Of a stretch of 64,000 nucleotides of DNA, positions 42,301 to 50,610 are shown piece by piece. The stretch lies in the NCBI RefSeq assembly GCF_001984055.1, contig NZ_LYVO01000030.1, positions 16,889 to 80,888 on the forward strand, given 5' to 3'. The notes beneath the pieces were generated by a model. The model saw only the letters and a list, made by a program, of their open reading frames with translations, searched no databases and was not told the DNA's origin. The stretch comes from Variovorax sp. KK3. Its GTDB lineage: Bacteria; Pseudomonadota; Gammaproteobacteria; Burkholderiales; Burkholderiaceae_C. The translations under genes and the position numbers were made by a program. Every line of letters starts with the position of its first letter. Position 1 is the first letter of the stretch.

Positions 42301-45300
42301 CACGAGTTCAGGCTCGGCCCGGGGCTCGGCCCGGGGCTCGGACTGCGGCTCGGGTTCAAGCTGCCCGCCGGTGACCACTTCGGGTCCGGCTCCTGCAATT
42401 GGTGTTTCGAGCGTTTCGAACGTTCCGACCGATCCGACCCTTTCGATCGGCGCTTCGGCTGCCTGCTCGGGCACAGGCGGCTCGAACTGCGGCGCGGCGG
42501 CGGCTTCGGGCTCTGGCTCAGGTTCAGATTCAGATACAGGATCGAGATGCAGCTCGAGCGAAAGCTCGGGCATGGGCTCGAACACGGGTGCCGTCGTCGT
42601 GGCATCGTCCTGCGGTGCGGCTTCCTCCTGCCGTACAGGCTCTTCCTGCGACCGGGCCCTCAGCAAAGGCGCGGGCAGCGCATCGGCCTCCGGCTCGGAC
42701 GCCGGCAGCGGCAGTGCGGGCTCGATCGCCACATGGGCGGTTTCGAGGAAATCGATGTCTTCCAACTCGGCCGGCAGCAGCGGCTCTTCAGGCACCGGCC
42801 TGGGCCGGTCTCCGAAATCGACGAAATCGGTGATGGCGAATTCGTCGTCGCCAGCGAGCGCCTCGTGCGTTTCGGGCTGCGGCTGAGCGGCGGGCGTCGC
42901 CGCCGCGGGCAGCTCGAATGAGAAGTCACCCAGGTTCAGATCGGGCAGATCGGGCAAGGGCAGCGGCTCGTGCAGCACGGCAGCCGGCACCTGCGACCCC
43001 GCCTCGTCTTCGAGATCCCGCTCCACTTCCGGCTCCAACGCCGCCTTGGCGTCGACCAGGGACTCCTCGGCCGCGATGTGGCGTGCCGCCGCGACGAGTG
43101 CATCGGCATCGGCCACGGGCGCTGGCGGTGCGATGGGCTCGCCGGTGCGCAAGGCCTCGGCCACGCTGCGCAAGGGCGCAGACTGCCAGTTGTGCGGTTC
43201 GTTGCCGGCAATGGCCTCGACCCATTTCGCGAAATCGGTCAGCGCGCGGCGGGTGCCGGCCAGAAGCTCCGGCGTGGCGGGGCGCTGGTCGGCAAGCCAG
43301 GTGTTCAGCACCTGCTCGAAGGACCAGGCCGCTTCGCCGAAGTCCATGAGGCCGACCATGCGCGAGCTGCCCTTCAGCGTGTGGAAGGCGCGGCGCAACA
43401 CCGTCAACTCGGCGTTGTCGTCCGGACGCGCGCCCAGCGCCGACACGGCCGCCAGGCCGTTGTGCAGCACCTCGCGGGCCTCGTCGAGAAAGATGTTCTG
43501 GAGATCGTCTTCTTCTAGCTCCCGCACTTCGGTGTCGGGCAGCCCCTCGAGCGGCGCGGGGCCGGTGATCTTGGCGGTCCAGCTCGCGGCGGGGCGTGTC
43601 ACTTCCTCGATCGGCGGCGGCGGCGCCTTGCGCGTCGGCGTCGCAAGCGCGGCGAGCTTGGCGGCGATCTGCGCGTCGACCTCTTCGACACTCAGCACGG
43701 TCTCGGTCACCGAAACCGGACCGGAGGCCGATGCGAAGGAAGCGCTCGGCGTCGCGTCCGCCAGGGCTTCGGCCTCGGCCGCCTGGCGTCCCATCAGCGG
43801 CTTGAGTTCGCCGGCCTCGGCGTCGAACACGAACAGGCGCTTGGCCAGTGCCGGCTGGTAGCTCAGCATGTCGATCAGGAAGCCGAGAGCGCCCAGGTTG
43901 TTGCCGAGCGAATCGAAATCCTTGGCATCGGCAGCCGAGGGTGCGTCGGCAATCAGGCGGTCGACCATTTCGCGCATGCGCTGCACGGTCTGCGCAGCCT
44001 GGTCGAGGCCGAGCACGGAGAACACGCCCTTCATCTGCAGCAACTGCGTGGGCACGGCGCGCAACAGGTTCTTTTCGCTCGACCGGCGGAAGAACTGGTC
44101 GAGCGACTTCTCGAGTTCGCCCAGGTGGCTGCGCAGCTCGCCGACCACGGTGCCCATGGTCTGGCGGTCGCTGATGCGGCGGTAGAGCTCTTCCATCCAC
44201 GGCTCGAGCGGCTCCGAACGGCCTCCGTCGCGTGCCCGGTCGATGCGGCCGGCCAGCTGGACGGTGCGGGCCGTCAACTGACGGTCATGCGGGTCGAGAT
44301 CCTCGAACGCCGCTTCGAGGTAGAGGACGGAGGTCGCGACCTCCATCGCCAGCTCGGTGCCCGGCGGCCTGCCGGAACGCATCGAGGCTTCGACGGCGTT
44401 GTTGAGCGCCTGCACCATCGGCTGGCTGGGCGGGTGCAGCTTCTGCAGCGATTCGCCCAGCTGCGCGAAGGTGTCGGCCACCTGGCGGGTGCGCGCGACG
44501 TCGCCGCTCGAAAGCGCCGACCACATTTCCTTGGCAGTTTCGATGCGCTTTCGGGCCTGGGCCAGCAGCTGGGGATCGAAGCGGCCGAATTGCTCGATGG
44601 TGTAGTCGACCTTCTGCTCGTTGACCACGCCCCATGCGACGCGCACGGCGCGCAGGGTCGCCGCCTCGTCGCGCGGACCGGGTACGGCCTGCGCGCAGAA
44701 GAAGAGCAGATCCTGTCCGAGCCGATCGGACACGGTGTTGTCGCCGCGCGCGAGCGTGGCGTATTGCAACAGCACGCGCGAGGCGGCCCGCTTGACGTGG
44801 GCGTCGGCAGGAATCAGCGCCAACGCCAACGCCTCGAAAAAGCCGGCGGCCAAGGTCCAGAAGCTGGCCACCCGCGGCACCGAGGCGCCTCGGCCCAGGC
44901 TCAGGCACAACGCGTGCAGCCGCCGCGCCGCCTGGTCGTCGCCGCTCTTGACGATCTTGAGCACTTCGCGGTCGAGCTTGGAGCGCACCGCGGGGTCGTA
45001 CACCATCGCGGTCTGGGTGGGCGAGGGCTTGATCTCGGCCCAGCGCCAGTTCATGTCCCACAGGTCGGCCGGGTGCACGCGCTCGTTGCCCACCAGCTCC
45101 AGCACGTCGCGGTATTGCGGAAACAGCGCGACAGAAGACACGGTCTTGCCGGCCAGAACGGCGCTGAGGAAATCGGCCACCGCGAAGCCCGCGCGGTCGA
45201 TCTTTTGCGCTGCCGCGTCGGTGCAACGCGCCGGCTCGGCGACGAAGCTCTGAACCGCGAATTCCATCGCGCCCATCACCAGGGCCGGCGCCGAATGCCC

Positions 45301-45555
45301 CACCATCTGCAACGCGCCCACCGCCTGGTGAAGCTGCTGCCTGGCCAGCCGCAGCGGCGCGGTGTCGGGCTCGGCGCTGCCGCCGGCTTCGCGCGCGAAG
45401 CGCTTCAGCGTCTTGCTCGCGTTGTCGAGCGATTTCTGGATTTCTCCGAGCACCCAGGCCAGAGGCCCGAGGTCTTCATGCGCCGGCGCGTGACCGGCTC
45501 GGGGGGCGGTGGCGGGGCTTGGTGTCGACACGTTCGGAACTCGGGGGTCAGGCAA
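39307..45555 (-). CDS. chpA: ChpA/PilL-type hybrid chemotaxis histidine kinase
   Basis: A very large CheA-like kinase, up to 2082 residues, controlling type IV pili. Order: N-terminal ChpA/FimL-like helical region (1-550); Hpt domain with FHTLKGSSRMVGL (about 724); acidic Pro/Glu-rich linker (about 850-1090); Hpt-like domain with AHSLAGSSATVGF (Lys replaced by Ala, about 1162); Hpt with LHTLKGSARLAGA (about 1323); dimer helices; ATPase with LLRNSVAHGIED (N box, about 1658) and GRGIGMDVV (about 1745); CheW-like domain; receiver domain (1954-2082) with phospho-Asp 2005 in LSDIEMPRMDG. The predicted TTG start overlaps the pilJ stop; a GTG at 45531 is an alternative. Last gene of pilGHIJ-chpA. 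Confidence 0.93.
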   Translation of the reverse strand: MPDPRVPNVSTPSPATAPRAGHAPAHEDLGPLAWVLGEIQKSLDNASKTLKRFAREAGGSAEPDTAPLRLARQQLHQAVGALQMVGHSAPALVMGAMEFAVQSFVAEPARCTDAAAQKIDRAGFAVADFLSAVLAGKTVSSVALFPQYRDVLELVGNERVHPADLWDMNWRWAEIKPSPTQTAMVYDPAVRSKLDREVLKIVKSGDDQAARRLHALCLSLGRGASVPRVASFWTLAAGFFEALALALIPADAHVKRAASRVLLQYATLARGDNTVSDRLGQDLLFFCAQAVPGPRDEAATLRAVRVAWGVVNEQKVDYTIEQFGRFDPQLLAQARKRIETAKEMWSALSSGDVARTRQVADTFAQLGESLQKLHPPSQPMVQALNNAVEASMRSGRPPGTELAMEVATSVLYLEAAFEDLDPHDRQLTARTVQLAGRIDRARDGGRSEPLEPWMEELYRRISDRQTMGTVVGELRSHLGELEKSLDQFFRRSSEKNLLRAVPTQLLQMKGVFSVLGLDQAAQTVQRMREMVDRLIADAPSAADAKDFDSLGNNLGALGFLIDMLSYQPALAKRLFVFDAEAGELKPLMGRQAAEAEALADATPSASFASASGPVSVTETVLSVEEVDAQIAAKLAALATPTRKAPPPPIEEVTRPAASWTAKITGPAPLEGLPDTEVRELEEDDLQNIFLDEAREVLHNGLAAVSALGARPDDNAELTVLRRAFHTLKGSSRMVGLMDFGEAAWSFEQVLNTWLADQRPATPELLAGTRRALTDFAKWVEAIAGNEPHNWQSAPLRSVAEALRTGEPIAPPAPVADADALVAAARHIAAEESLVDAKAALEPEVERDLEDEAGSQVPAAVLHEPLPLPDLPDLNLGDFSFELPAAATPAAQPQPETHEALAGDDEFAITDFVDFGDRPRPVPEEPLLPAELEDIDFLETAHVAIEPALPLPASEPEADALPAPLLRARSQEEPVRQEEAAPQDDATTTAPVFEPMPELSLELHLDPVSESEPEPEPEAAAAPQFEPPVPEQAAEAPIERVGSVGTFETLETPIAGAGPEVVTGGQLEPEPQSEPRAEPRAEPELVPSMAAAAAAADAPIEEAATPSAEDQVKVIGPLRIGIALYNVYLVEADEWSRQLVHDVGEWALESHHRVAESTINLAHSLAGSSATVGFQGLSDMARSFEAALQHLHMQGRGTPAQGAVLVAAADELRRLLHQFAAGFLKEPSVATLHALRDVAEWPMPADVGEPAANTVPLPRIGGADVSLDEGEDSIDVTDAVDVDLFPIFEEEAAELLPQLGAALRAWSQRLDDPAPRASTLRTLHTLKGSARLAGAMRLGERAHRMESEIEAIGSTGADRASVEQLLARFDSLQATFDALRVADDAMQTELAQRAAAPAATPEPAAAPVPQAEAAHETEAEGAQAIAKANDALSALAASDEAPVRPAVALPSPSTLTPLRPITSQAVRIRTHLLDRLVAQAGEVIITRSRLEAELSQLRGSLHDLTGNLDRLRQQLRDIEVQAESQMQSRLAQAKDSAQSFDPLEFDRFTRVQELTRMMAESVNDVATVQRTLQKTVQATEDDLSAQARQTRELQRGLLRTRMVEFEGISERLYRVVRQASKDTGKQVRLDIVGGTIEMDRGVLDRMTPAFEHLLRNSVAHGIEDVATRERAGKEASGLIAIELHHEGNDVSVSFRDDGAGLNHARIVERGRALGLVSADQHLSEAEAADLIFTPGFSTADQVSELAGRGIGMDVVRSQVAALGGRIETKSKAGEGTEFKLVLPLTTAVTHVVMVRAGASSVGVPSNLVELVQRVSGPELEAAYQAQHYSFGGEQVPFFWAGALLQSSSRSERGTGKANTVVIVRSAAQRVALHVDEVLGNQEVVVKNLGPQLSRLPGMAGISVLASGAVALIYNPVALAAVHGDLARQIQSGAVAAMAAARGSDMPAAHQPAPQVPLVLVVDDSITVRRVTQRLLQREGYRVALAADGLQALERLQQERPSVVLSDIEMPRMDGFDLARNIRADAALADLPIIMITSRIAEKHHDHARALGVNHYLGKPYAEDELLRLVRRYASAETPQAMAA

Positions 45556-47896
45556 TCTTGAATCGGGCCACGGACTGACGCAGTTCCTCGGCCATGTGCG
45601 AAAGCTCGCGCACCTGCTGGGCCGTGGTGCGCGTGCCTTCCCCGGTCTGTTCCGTCACGGCGAAGATGTGCTGGATGTTGGCGGCCACCACGTTGGCCGA
45701 GTCAGCCTCGCGCGACGCCGACTGCGAGATCTGCTCGATGAGTTCGGCCAGCCGGCGCGACACGCGGTCGATCTCGGAGAGCGCCGTGCCGGCGTTGTCG
45801 GACAACTTGGCGCCTTCGACCACGCCCTGCGTCGAGCGCTCCATGGCGCCGACGGCGTCCTGCGTGTCGGTCTGGATCGCCTTCACCAGCGCCGAGATCT
45901 GGCGCGTGGCATCGGCGGAGCGTTCGGCCAGCCGCTGCACTTCTTCCGCCACCACCGAGAAGCCGCGGCCGGCCTCGCCGGCGGATGCGGCCTGGATGGC
46001 GGCGTTCAGCGCGAGCACGTTGGTCTGCTCGGTGATGTCCGAGATCAGTTCGGTGATTTCGCCGATCTCCTGGGACGATTCGCCCAGGCGCTTGATGCGC
46101 TTGGAGGTCTCCTGAATCTGATCGCGGATCGAGTTCATGCCGCCGATCGCGTTCTGCACGGCCTGGAGGCCCGACGACGCGGCCTGCAGCGACTGGCGCG
46201 CCACCGTGGCGGACTCCTGTGCCTGCGAGGACACGCCGTTGATGCGCTCGGCCATCGTCAGCACCGACTGGCCGGTTTCGCGAATCTCACGCAGCTGCTC
46301 GGTCGACGCGGCCAGCAGCTCCGTGGACGTGCTTTCGACCTGCGACGTGGTCTGCGCGACCCGGGTCGCCGTGTTCTGGACGTTGCCGACGAGCAGGCGA
46401 AGTTCTTCCACCGTGTAGTTCACCGAGTCGGCGATGGCGCCGGTGATGTCCTCCGTCACGGTGGCTTCCTGTGTCAGGTCGCCCTCGGCCACTGTCTGCA
46501 GCTCGTTCATCAAGCGAAGAATGGCGGCCTGGTTGGCGGCGTTCACGCGGCTCGCGTCGTCACTGGCGCGCTCGGCCGCTACCCGTTCGCGCTCGGCGGA
46601 CAGCGCGCGTTCGCGGCCTTCGCGCACCTGCACGAAGCCGATCGCGCCGGCCAGTGCGAGCGCCGCGAGCGACAGCACGAAGAGCAACACCACCGTGCCG
46701 GCACCCAGGCCGGTGCGGGCGGACAGCTTTTCCTGCAGGTCGCCCAGCGAGGTGCGCAGCGGTTCGCTGTCGGCCAGGATCGCGGCCTGCGCCTCGCGGG
46801 CAGCCACCAGGCCCTGCAGGTTGCCGAGGATCGCGCCGGCTTGGGTGCGCGTCTGCTCGTAGGTCTTGAGGATGGCCTCGAGCTGCTGGCGGGTCTGCGC
46901 GTCGCGCGTGCCCGGCAGGCGCTGCTGCGAATTGCCCTCGAGCAGACCGCGCGTGACTTCCTGGAAGGTGTTCAGGTCCTTGCCGAGCAGGAACACCGCA
47001 TCGGGGCTCACGCCTTCGACGGTGAGAAACTCGTTGGCGGACTTGCCGATGCGCTGCGTCAGCATCACCAGCTGGCCGGCCGCCGAGATCTCGGGCAGCG
47101 AGGCGTTCTGCTGCATCTTGAGCGAGGCCACGGTCTCGGTCATTTCGAGCAGGTCGGAGGACTGGCGGTTGATGTCGCGCAGCGCGGTGCCGACCTGGGT
47201 CAGGATCTTCTGCTGCGCGAGCACGGCCTTGGCGCTCTTGTCGGCGCGCTCGACGAGCGGTGCGATCTTGCCGAGCTCGGTTTCGTACTGGCTGCCGACG
47301 CGCTCCAGCTTCAGGGCGTCGTCGCCGTTGGCCAGGCCTTGCACGCGGCGCGTCAGGTCGTCGGAAGATTCCTTCACTTCGGTGAACGCCGGAACGTTGC
47401 CCACCAGCGCCTGCGACACGGACTTGGCCAGGCGCTGCGACTGCATCAGGGCCTGGCCCGTGGCCGCCACCTGCTGGGCGAGCCGTTCGGCACGCAGGAT
47501 GGCGGAACCGGCCACCAGCAGCAGCAGCAACACGACCACGGCAAGCACGATGGCCAACACGCGCTGCTGGCGCGCGGGGTTGGAGCGCAGCGAGCCGCCG
47601 CCCGACGCCGGGTCCGGCGACGCCGCGCCGGGCGCGTCGGACAACACGGGGTCGTTGTTGGCCGTGGCCGACGAGGCGATGGAGGGCGATTGGTCGTTGG
47701 CCGCATCCATGGCGAGGACCACGGTCTCGGGTGGCGACTCGGACGCCGGATCGCGTCGGATGCGAATCGTCTTCTCCTCGGGCGGCTGGATGGTTTCAGG
47801 GCCGTCCAGCGACAGGGTCGACCCGCTGTCCGCGCGCCCGGCGTTGTCGCCGCCCGCGGGCAGGAATTTCTTGAACTTGTCGGCGATCGAGCTCAC
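45548..47896 (-). CDS. pilJ: PilJ methyl-accepting chemotaxis transducer
   Basis: A 782-residue transducer. The cytoplasmic, low-complexity N-terminus (1-110) is unusually long. Then come TM1 (about 112-135, VLAIVLAVVVLLLLLVAG), a periplasmic PilJ-type helical sensor domain, TM2 (about 398-420, VVLLFVLSLAALALAGAIGF), a HAMP-like segment and the signalling coiled coil. The coiled coil carries the conserved tip GRGFSVVAEEVQRLAERSAD (about 640-660). It senses surface or pilus signals and controls ChpA through PilI. Its stop overlaps the chpA start. Confidence 0.93.
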   Translation of the reverse strand: MSSIADKFKKFLPAGGDNAGRADSGSTLSLDGPETIQPPEEKTIRIRRDPASESPPETVVLAMDAANDQSPSIASSATANNDPVLSDAPGAASPDPASGGGSLRSNPARQQRVLAIVLAVVVLLLLLVAGSAILRAERLAQQVAATGQALMQSQRLAKSVSQALVGNVPAFTEVKESSDDLTRRVQGLANGDDALKLERVGSQYETELGKIAPLVERADKSAKAVLAQQKILTQVGTALRDINRQSSDLLEMTETVASLKMQQNASLPEISAAGQLVMLTQRIGKSANEFLTVEGVSPDAVFLLGKDLNTFQEVTRGLLEGNSQQRLPGTRDAQTRQQLEAILKTYEQTRTQAGAILGNLQGLVAAREAQAAILADSEPLRTSLGDLQEKLSARTGLGAGTVVLLFVLSLAALALAGAIGFVQVREGRERALSAERERVAAERASDDASRVNAANQAAILRLMNELQTVAEGDLTQEATVTEDITGAIADSVNYTVEELRLLVGNVQNTATRVAQTTSQVESTSTELLAASTEQLREIRETGQSVLTMAERINGVSSQAQESATVARQSLQAASSGLQAVQNAIGGMNSIRDQIQETSKRIKRLGESSQEIGEITELISDITEQTNVLALNAAIQAASAGEAGRGFSVVAEEVQRLAERSADATRQISALVKAIQTDTQDAVGAMERSTQGVVEGAKLSDNAGTALSEIDRVSRRLAELIEQISQSASREADSANVVAANIQHIFAVTEQTGEGTRTTAQQVRELSHMAEELRQSVARFKIA

Positions 47897-47936
47897 GGTC
47901 GGTCCTTAGGTAATGTTTCTTTGCGCGGCACTGCGC

Positions 47937-48467
47937 TCAGGCGCCGATGCTCAAAAACTGTGGCTGCTGCGAGAGCGCCTGCAGGTTGATTTCCTGCCAG
48001 CGCTCGCCCGCGGCGTCGGTGTAGGCGTGCCCCAGCCATGCCGGCGCACCATCATCGGGCGCCTGCGATGCGGTGAAAGCCTCCACGCCGCGCAGCCCGA
48101 CCAGCCGGTCGATCAGCAGGGCGCAATTGACTTCCAGCATCTCGTTGAGCGCGACCAGGCGCGACTGCGCGCGTGTCGCCTCGTTGGCCGGGGGTGCCGC
48201 CTGGCCGGTCGCGAAGGCAGACAGCTGCACGATGCCATACACACCGCCGCGCAGGTTGGCGACGCCGAGGAACCAGGGCTGGACGTAGGGCACCGGCTGC
48301 GGCGGATTCCAGGGAAAGATCTCGCCGGCGTGGCCGAGCGGGAACAGGTACTTCGCGTCACCTGCCTCCACGGCGAGCCACGAGGCGGACACACCCGAGG
48401 TGCGAGCGGCCTGCAGACGGCTCGCGAGCCGGGACTGGAAGGCACGTAGAGCGTCGCGGTTGGCCAT
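47937..48467 (-). CDS. pilI: PilI, CheW-like adaptor
   Basis: A 176-residue CheW-domain protein (YLFPLGHAGEIFPW, about 51; FLGVANLRGGVYGIV, about 87; ALLIDRLVGLRGVEAF, about 136). It couples the PilJ transducer to the ChpA kinase at the inner membrane pole. Position between pilH and pilJ is the canonical order. Confidence 0.92.
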   Translation of the reverse strand: MANRDALRAFQSRLASRLQAARTSGVSASWLAVEAGDAKYLFPLGHAGEIFPWNPPQPVPYVQPWFLGVANLRGGVYGIVQLSAFATGQAAPPANEATRAQSRLVALNEMLEVNCALLIDRLVGLRGVEAFTASQAPDDGAPAWLGHAYTDAAGERWQEINLQALSQQPQFLSIGA

Positions 48468-48500
48468 GGAAGAGGACGAAAGCGAAAAGCGGACCGGCGA

Positions 48501-48866
48501 TCAGGCGAGTGCGCTGATCTTGGCGATCAGCTCGGCCGGGTTGACCGGTTTCACGATGTAGTCGCGAGCACCTTGCCGCATGCCCCAGAGACGGTCGGTC
48601 TCCTGGTTCTTGCTGGTGCACATGATGATCGGCACCGACGCGTACTGCGGATTGCGCGCGATCGCGCGCGTGAGCTGAAAGCCGTTCTGGCCCGGCATCA
48701 CGATGTCCATGAGGATCAGGTCGGGTTGCTCTTCCTCGAGGCGGCGCATCGCGTCTTCCGCGTTCTCGGCCGTCTTCACCGAGAAGCCGTTCTTCTGGAG
48801 CAGATCGGTGAGGAAGAGCAACTCGGTCTTGGAGTCGTCGACCACGAGAACATTGCGAATAGCCAT
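48501..48866 (-). CDS. pilH: PilH, single-domain response regulator
   Basis: A 121-residue CheY-like receiver: VLVVDDSKTE (acidic pair, about 7-11), LILMDIVMPGQNG (phospho-Asp about 53) and YIVKPVNP (Lys about 104). In Pil-Chp systems PilH counteracts PilG, favouring retraction or acting as a phosphate sink. It overlaps the pilG stop by one base (TAATG). No output domain. Confidence 0.93.
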   Translation of the reverse strand: MAIRNVLVVDDSKTELLFLTDLLQKNGFSVKTAENAEDAMRRLEEEQPDLILMDIVMPGQNGFQLTRAIARNPQYASVPIIMCTSKNQETDRLWGMRQGARDYIVKPVNPAELIAKISALA

Positions 48867-49264
48867 TACTGCACTTCCTGCGAGACGGTGCCGAACTGCT
48901 CTACAGCCTGCAGCAGTTGGTCTTTGGTGAAGGGTTTCGTGAGGTAGTCCTGCGAGCCGACCATGCGGCCGCGCGCTTTGTCGAACACGCCGTCCTTGGA
49001 AGAGAGCATCACGACCGGCACCTTGGAGAAGTGCGAGTTGCGCTTGATGATGGCGCAGGTCTGGTAGCCGTCGAGCCGCGGCATCAGGATGTCGCAGAAG
49101 ATGAGGTGCGGCTTGTGGTCGTTGACCTTGGAGAGCGCATCGAACCCGTCTTCGGCAAGCAGCACCTCGTGGCCACCCTGCTTGAGAAAGATCTCGGCGC
49201 TTCGCCGAATGGTGTTGCTGTCGTCGATGACGAGCACTTTGTAACCGGATCCATTCGAGCTCAT
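48866..49264 (-). CDS. pilG: PilG, single-domain response regulator
   Basis: A 132-residue CheY-like receiver: KVLVIDDSNTIRRSAE (about 9-24), LIFCDILMPRLDGYQTC (phospho-Asp about 58) and YLTKPFTKDQLL (Lys about 110). In Pseudomonas PilG promotes pilus extension and twitching. The start has AGGAG eight bases upstream. It is the first gene of the pil-chp run and lies 77 nt behind rubredoxin. Confidence 0.93.
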   Translation of the reverse strand: MSSNGSGYKVLVIDDSNTIRRSAEIFLKQGGHEVLLAEDGFDALSKVNDHKPHLIFCDILMPRLDGYQTCAIIKRNSHFSKVPVVMLSSKDGVFDKARGRMVGSQDYLTKPFTKDQLLQAVEQFGTVSQEVQ

Positions 49265-49299
49265 TGGCGGGGCTCCTTTGTGACACTCTAAGACCGAAA

Positions 49300-49315
49300 C
49301 GCCCCGTCAGGGGCG
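49300..49315 (-). terminator. Weak terminator or attenuator between rubredoxin and pilG
   Basis: CGCCCC/GGGGCG, 6-bp stem with a 4-nt loop. On the minus strand it is followed by TTTCGGTCTT, a broken T-run. It may partly separate rubredoxin from pil-chp expression. Confidence 0.45.
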
Positions 49316-49341
49316 CCAGAAGCACGGCCCTGTGCCATGCT

Positions 49342-49512
49342 TCAGATTTCAACCATCTCGAAGTCTTCCTTGCGTGCGCCACACTCGGGACAGGTCCAGT
49401 TCATCGGAACATCTGCCCACGCCGTGCCGGCCGCAATACCATCCTCTGGCACTCCCACCGCTTCGTCGTAGATCCACCCGCAAATCAGGCACATCCAGGT
49501 TTTCGTATTCAT
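49342..49512 (-). CDS. Rubredoxin
   Basis: A 56-residue protein, translated by hand from the minus strand. It begins MNTKTWMCLICGWIYDE and contains NWTCPECGARKEDFEMVEI at the C-terminus. The two CxxCG-type knuckles (CLICG and CPECG) bind one iron in an electron-transfer centre. Length is standard for a bacterial rubredoxin. It lies immediately upstream of pilG in the same direction and is divergent from the thiD-like and hemL genes. The electron partner is not evident. Confidence 0.93.
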   Translation of the reverse strand: MNTKTWMCLICGWIYDEAVGVPEDGIAAGTAWADVPMNWTCPECGARKEDFEMVEI

Positions 49513-49662
49513 CGCAGCTTAAGGTCCCTGTTCATAGAATGCAACGATCGTATCCAAACGTATCAATAAAACGCGTGAGAACCGTCTCAGATACGCCACC
49601 ATCTGGCGCGCCCTGCAGCGTAATTGACGACTTACTTACTACCACCGGAGCACGACCACAAA

Positions 49663-50589
49663 GTGAGCGATCTTAACGACCCGAACGCCGGCGAAGACAG
49701 CGTCGAAGACACGGCGAACCCGCCCTGCGTGCTGGTCTTCAATGCCAGCGACCCGAGCGGTGCCGGCGGCCTGGCCTGCGATGCAGTGGCGATGGCTTCG
49801 GTCGGCGCGCACATGCTGCCGGTCGTGACCGGCGCCTACGCGCGCGACACCGCGGAAATCTTCGACCACTTCCCGTTCGACGAAGACGCCGTCGCCGAGC
49901 AGGCGCGCACCGTGCTCGAAGACGTGGAAGTGCAACTGATCAAGGTGGGCTTCGTCGGCACGCCCGAAAACCTGAGCACCGTGGCCGAGACGGCGACCGA
50001 CTATCCCGACGTGCCGGTGGTGGCTTACATGCCCAACCTCTCGTGGTGGGAAGACACCCAGATCGAGGCCTACCTCGACGCGTTCCGCGAACTGGTGCTC
50101 CCCCAGACCACCGTGCTGGTCGGCAACCACAGCACCCTGTGGCGCTGGCTCCTGCCCGACTGGGCCGGCGAACGCCCGCCCAGCGCACGCGACATCGCAC
50201 GGGCCGCCAACGAGTTCGGCGTGCCGTACACGCTGGTCACGGGCATGGTGCTGCCCGAGCAGTACATCGACAACGTGCTGGCCTCGCCGCAAACCGTGCT
50301 CGCCAGCGAGAAGTACGAACGGCTCGACGCCATCTTCGCCGGCGCCGGCGACACGCTCTCGGGCGCGCTCGCAGCCCTGCTCGCCAGCGGCACCGACCTG
50401 GCCGCTGCCACCATCGAGGCGTTGAGCTACATGGACCGCTGCCTGGACGCGGGCTTTCGCCCCGGCATGGGCCACGTGCTGCCCGACCGCCTGTTCTGGG
50501 CTCAGCCCGAAGACGACGACGAGGACGACGCGGACGACGATGCCGCGACCATCGACCTCGCACTGCCCCCTCACGACACACGACACTGA
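49663..50589 (+). CDS. ThiD-like hydroxymethylpyrimidine/phosphomethylpyrimidine kinase
   Basis: A ribokinase-fold kinase of about 308 residues. FNASDPSGAGGLACDAVA (about 22-39) corresponds to the ThiD substrate loop, and FAGAGDTLSGALAALLASG (about 225-243) is the anion-hole motif with catalytic Asp. The usual D-P-V-M segment is replaced by VVAYMPNLSWWED. The C-terminus carries an acidic run (EDDDEDDADDD) not typical of ThiD. Start uncertain: GTG 49663 (chosen, GGAG 12 bases upstream) or TTG 49624. It phosphorylates the thiamine pyrimidine if the family call holds. It is 21 bases before hemL. Confidence 0.78.
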   Translation: MSDLNDPNAGEDSVEDTANPPCVLVFNASDPSGAGGLACDAVAMASVGAHMLPVVTGAYARDTAEIFDHFPFDEDAVAEQARTVLEDVEVQLIKVGFVGTPENLSTVAETATDYPDVPVVAYMPNLSWWEDTQIEAYLDAFRELVLPQTTVLVGNHSTLWRWLLPDWAGERPPSARDIARAANEFGVPYTLVTGMVLPEQYIDNVLASPQTVLASEKYERLDAIFAGAGDTLSGALAALLASGTDLAAATIEALSYMDRCLDAGFRPGMGHVLPDRLFWAQPEDDDEDDADDDAATIDLALPPHDTRH

Positions 50590-50610
50590 CCGCGCTCGAT
50601 CGAGACAGCC

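Noticed and set aside
44125..45561. Long plus-strand frames opposite chpA and pilJ (also 45509-47989)
   Set aside because: Antisense shadows of high-GC coding sequence; Arg/His/Gly-rich without motifs.
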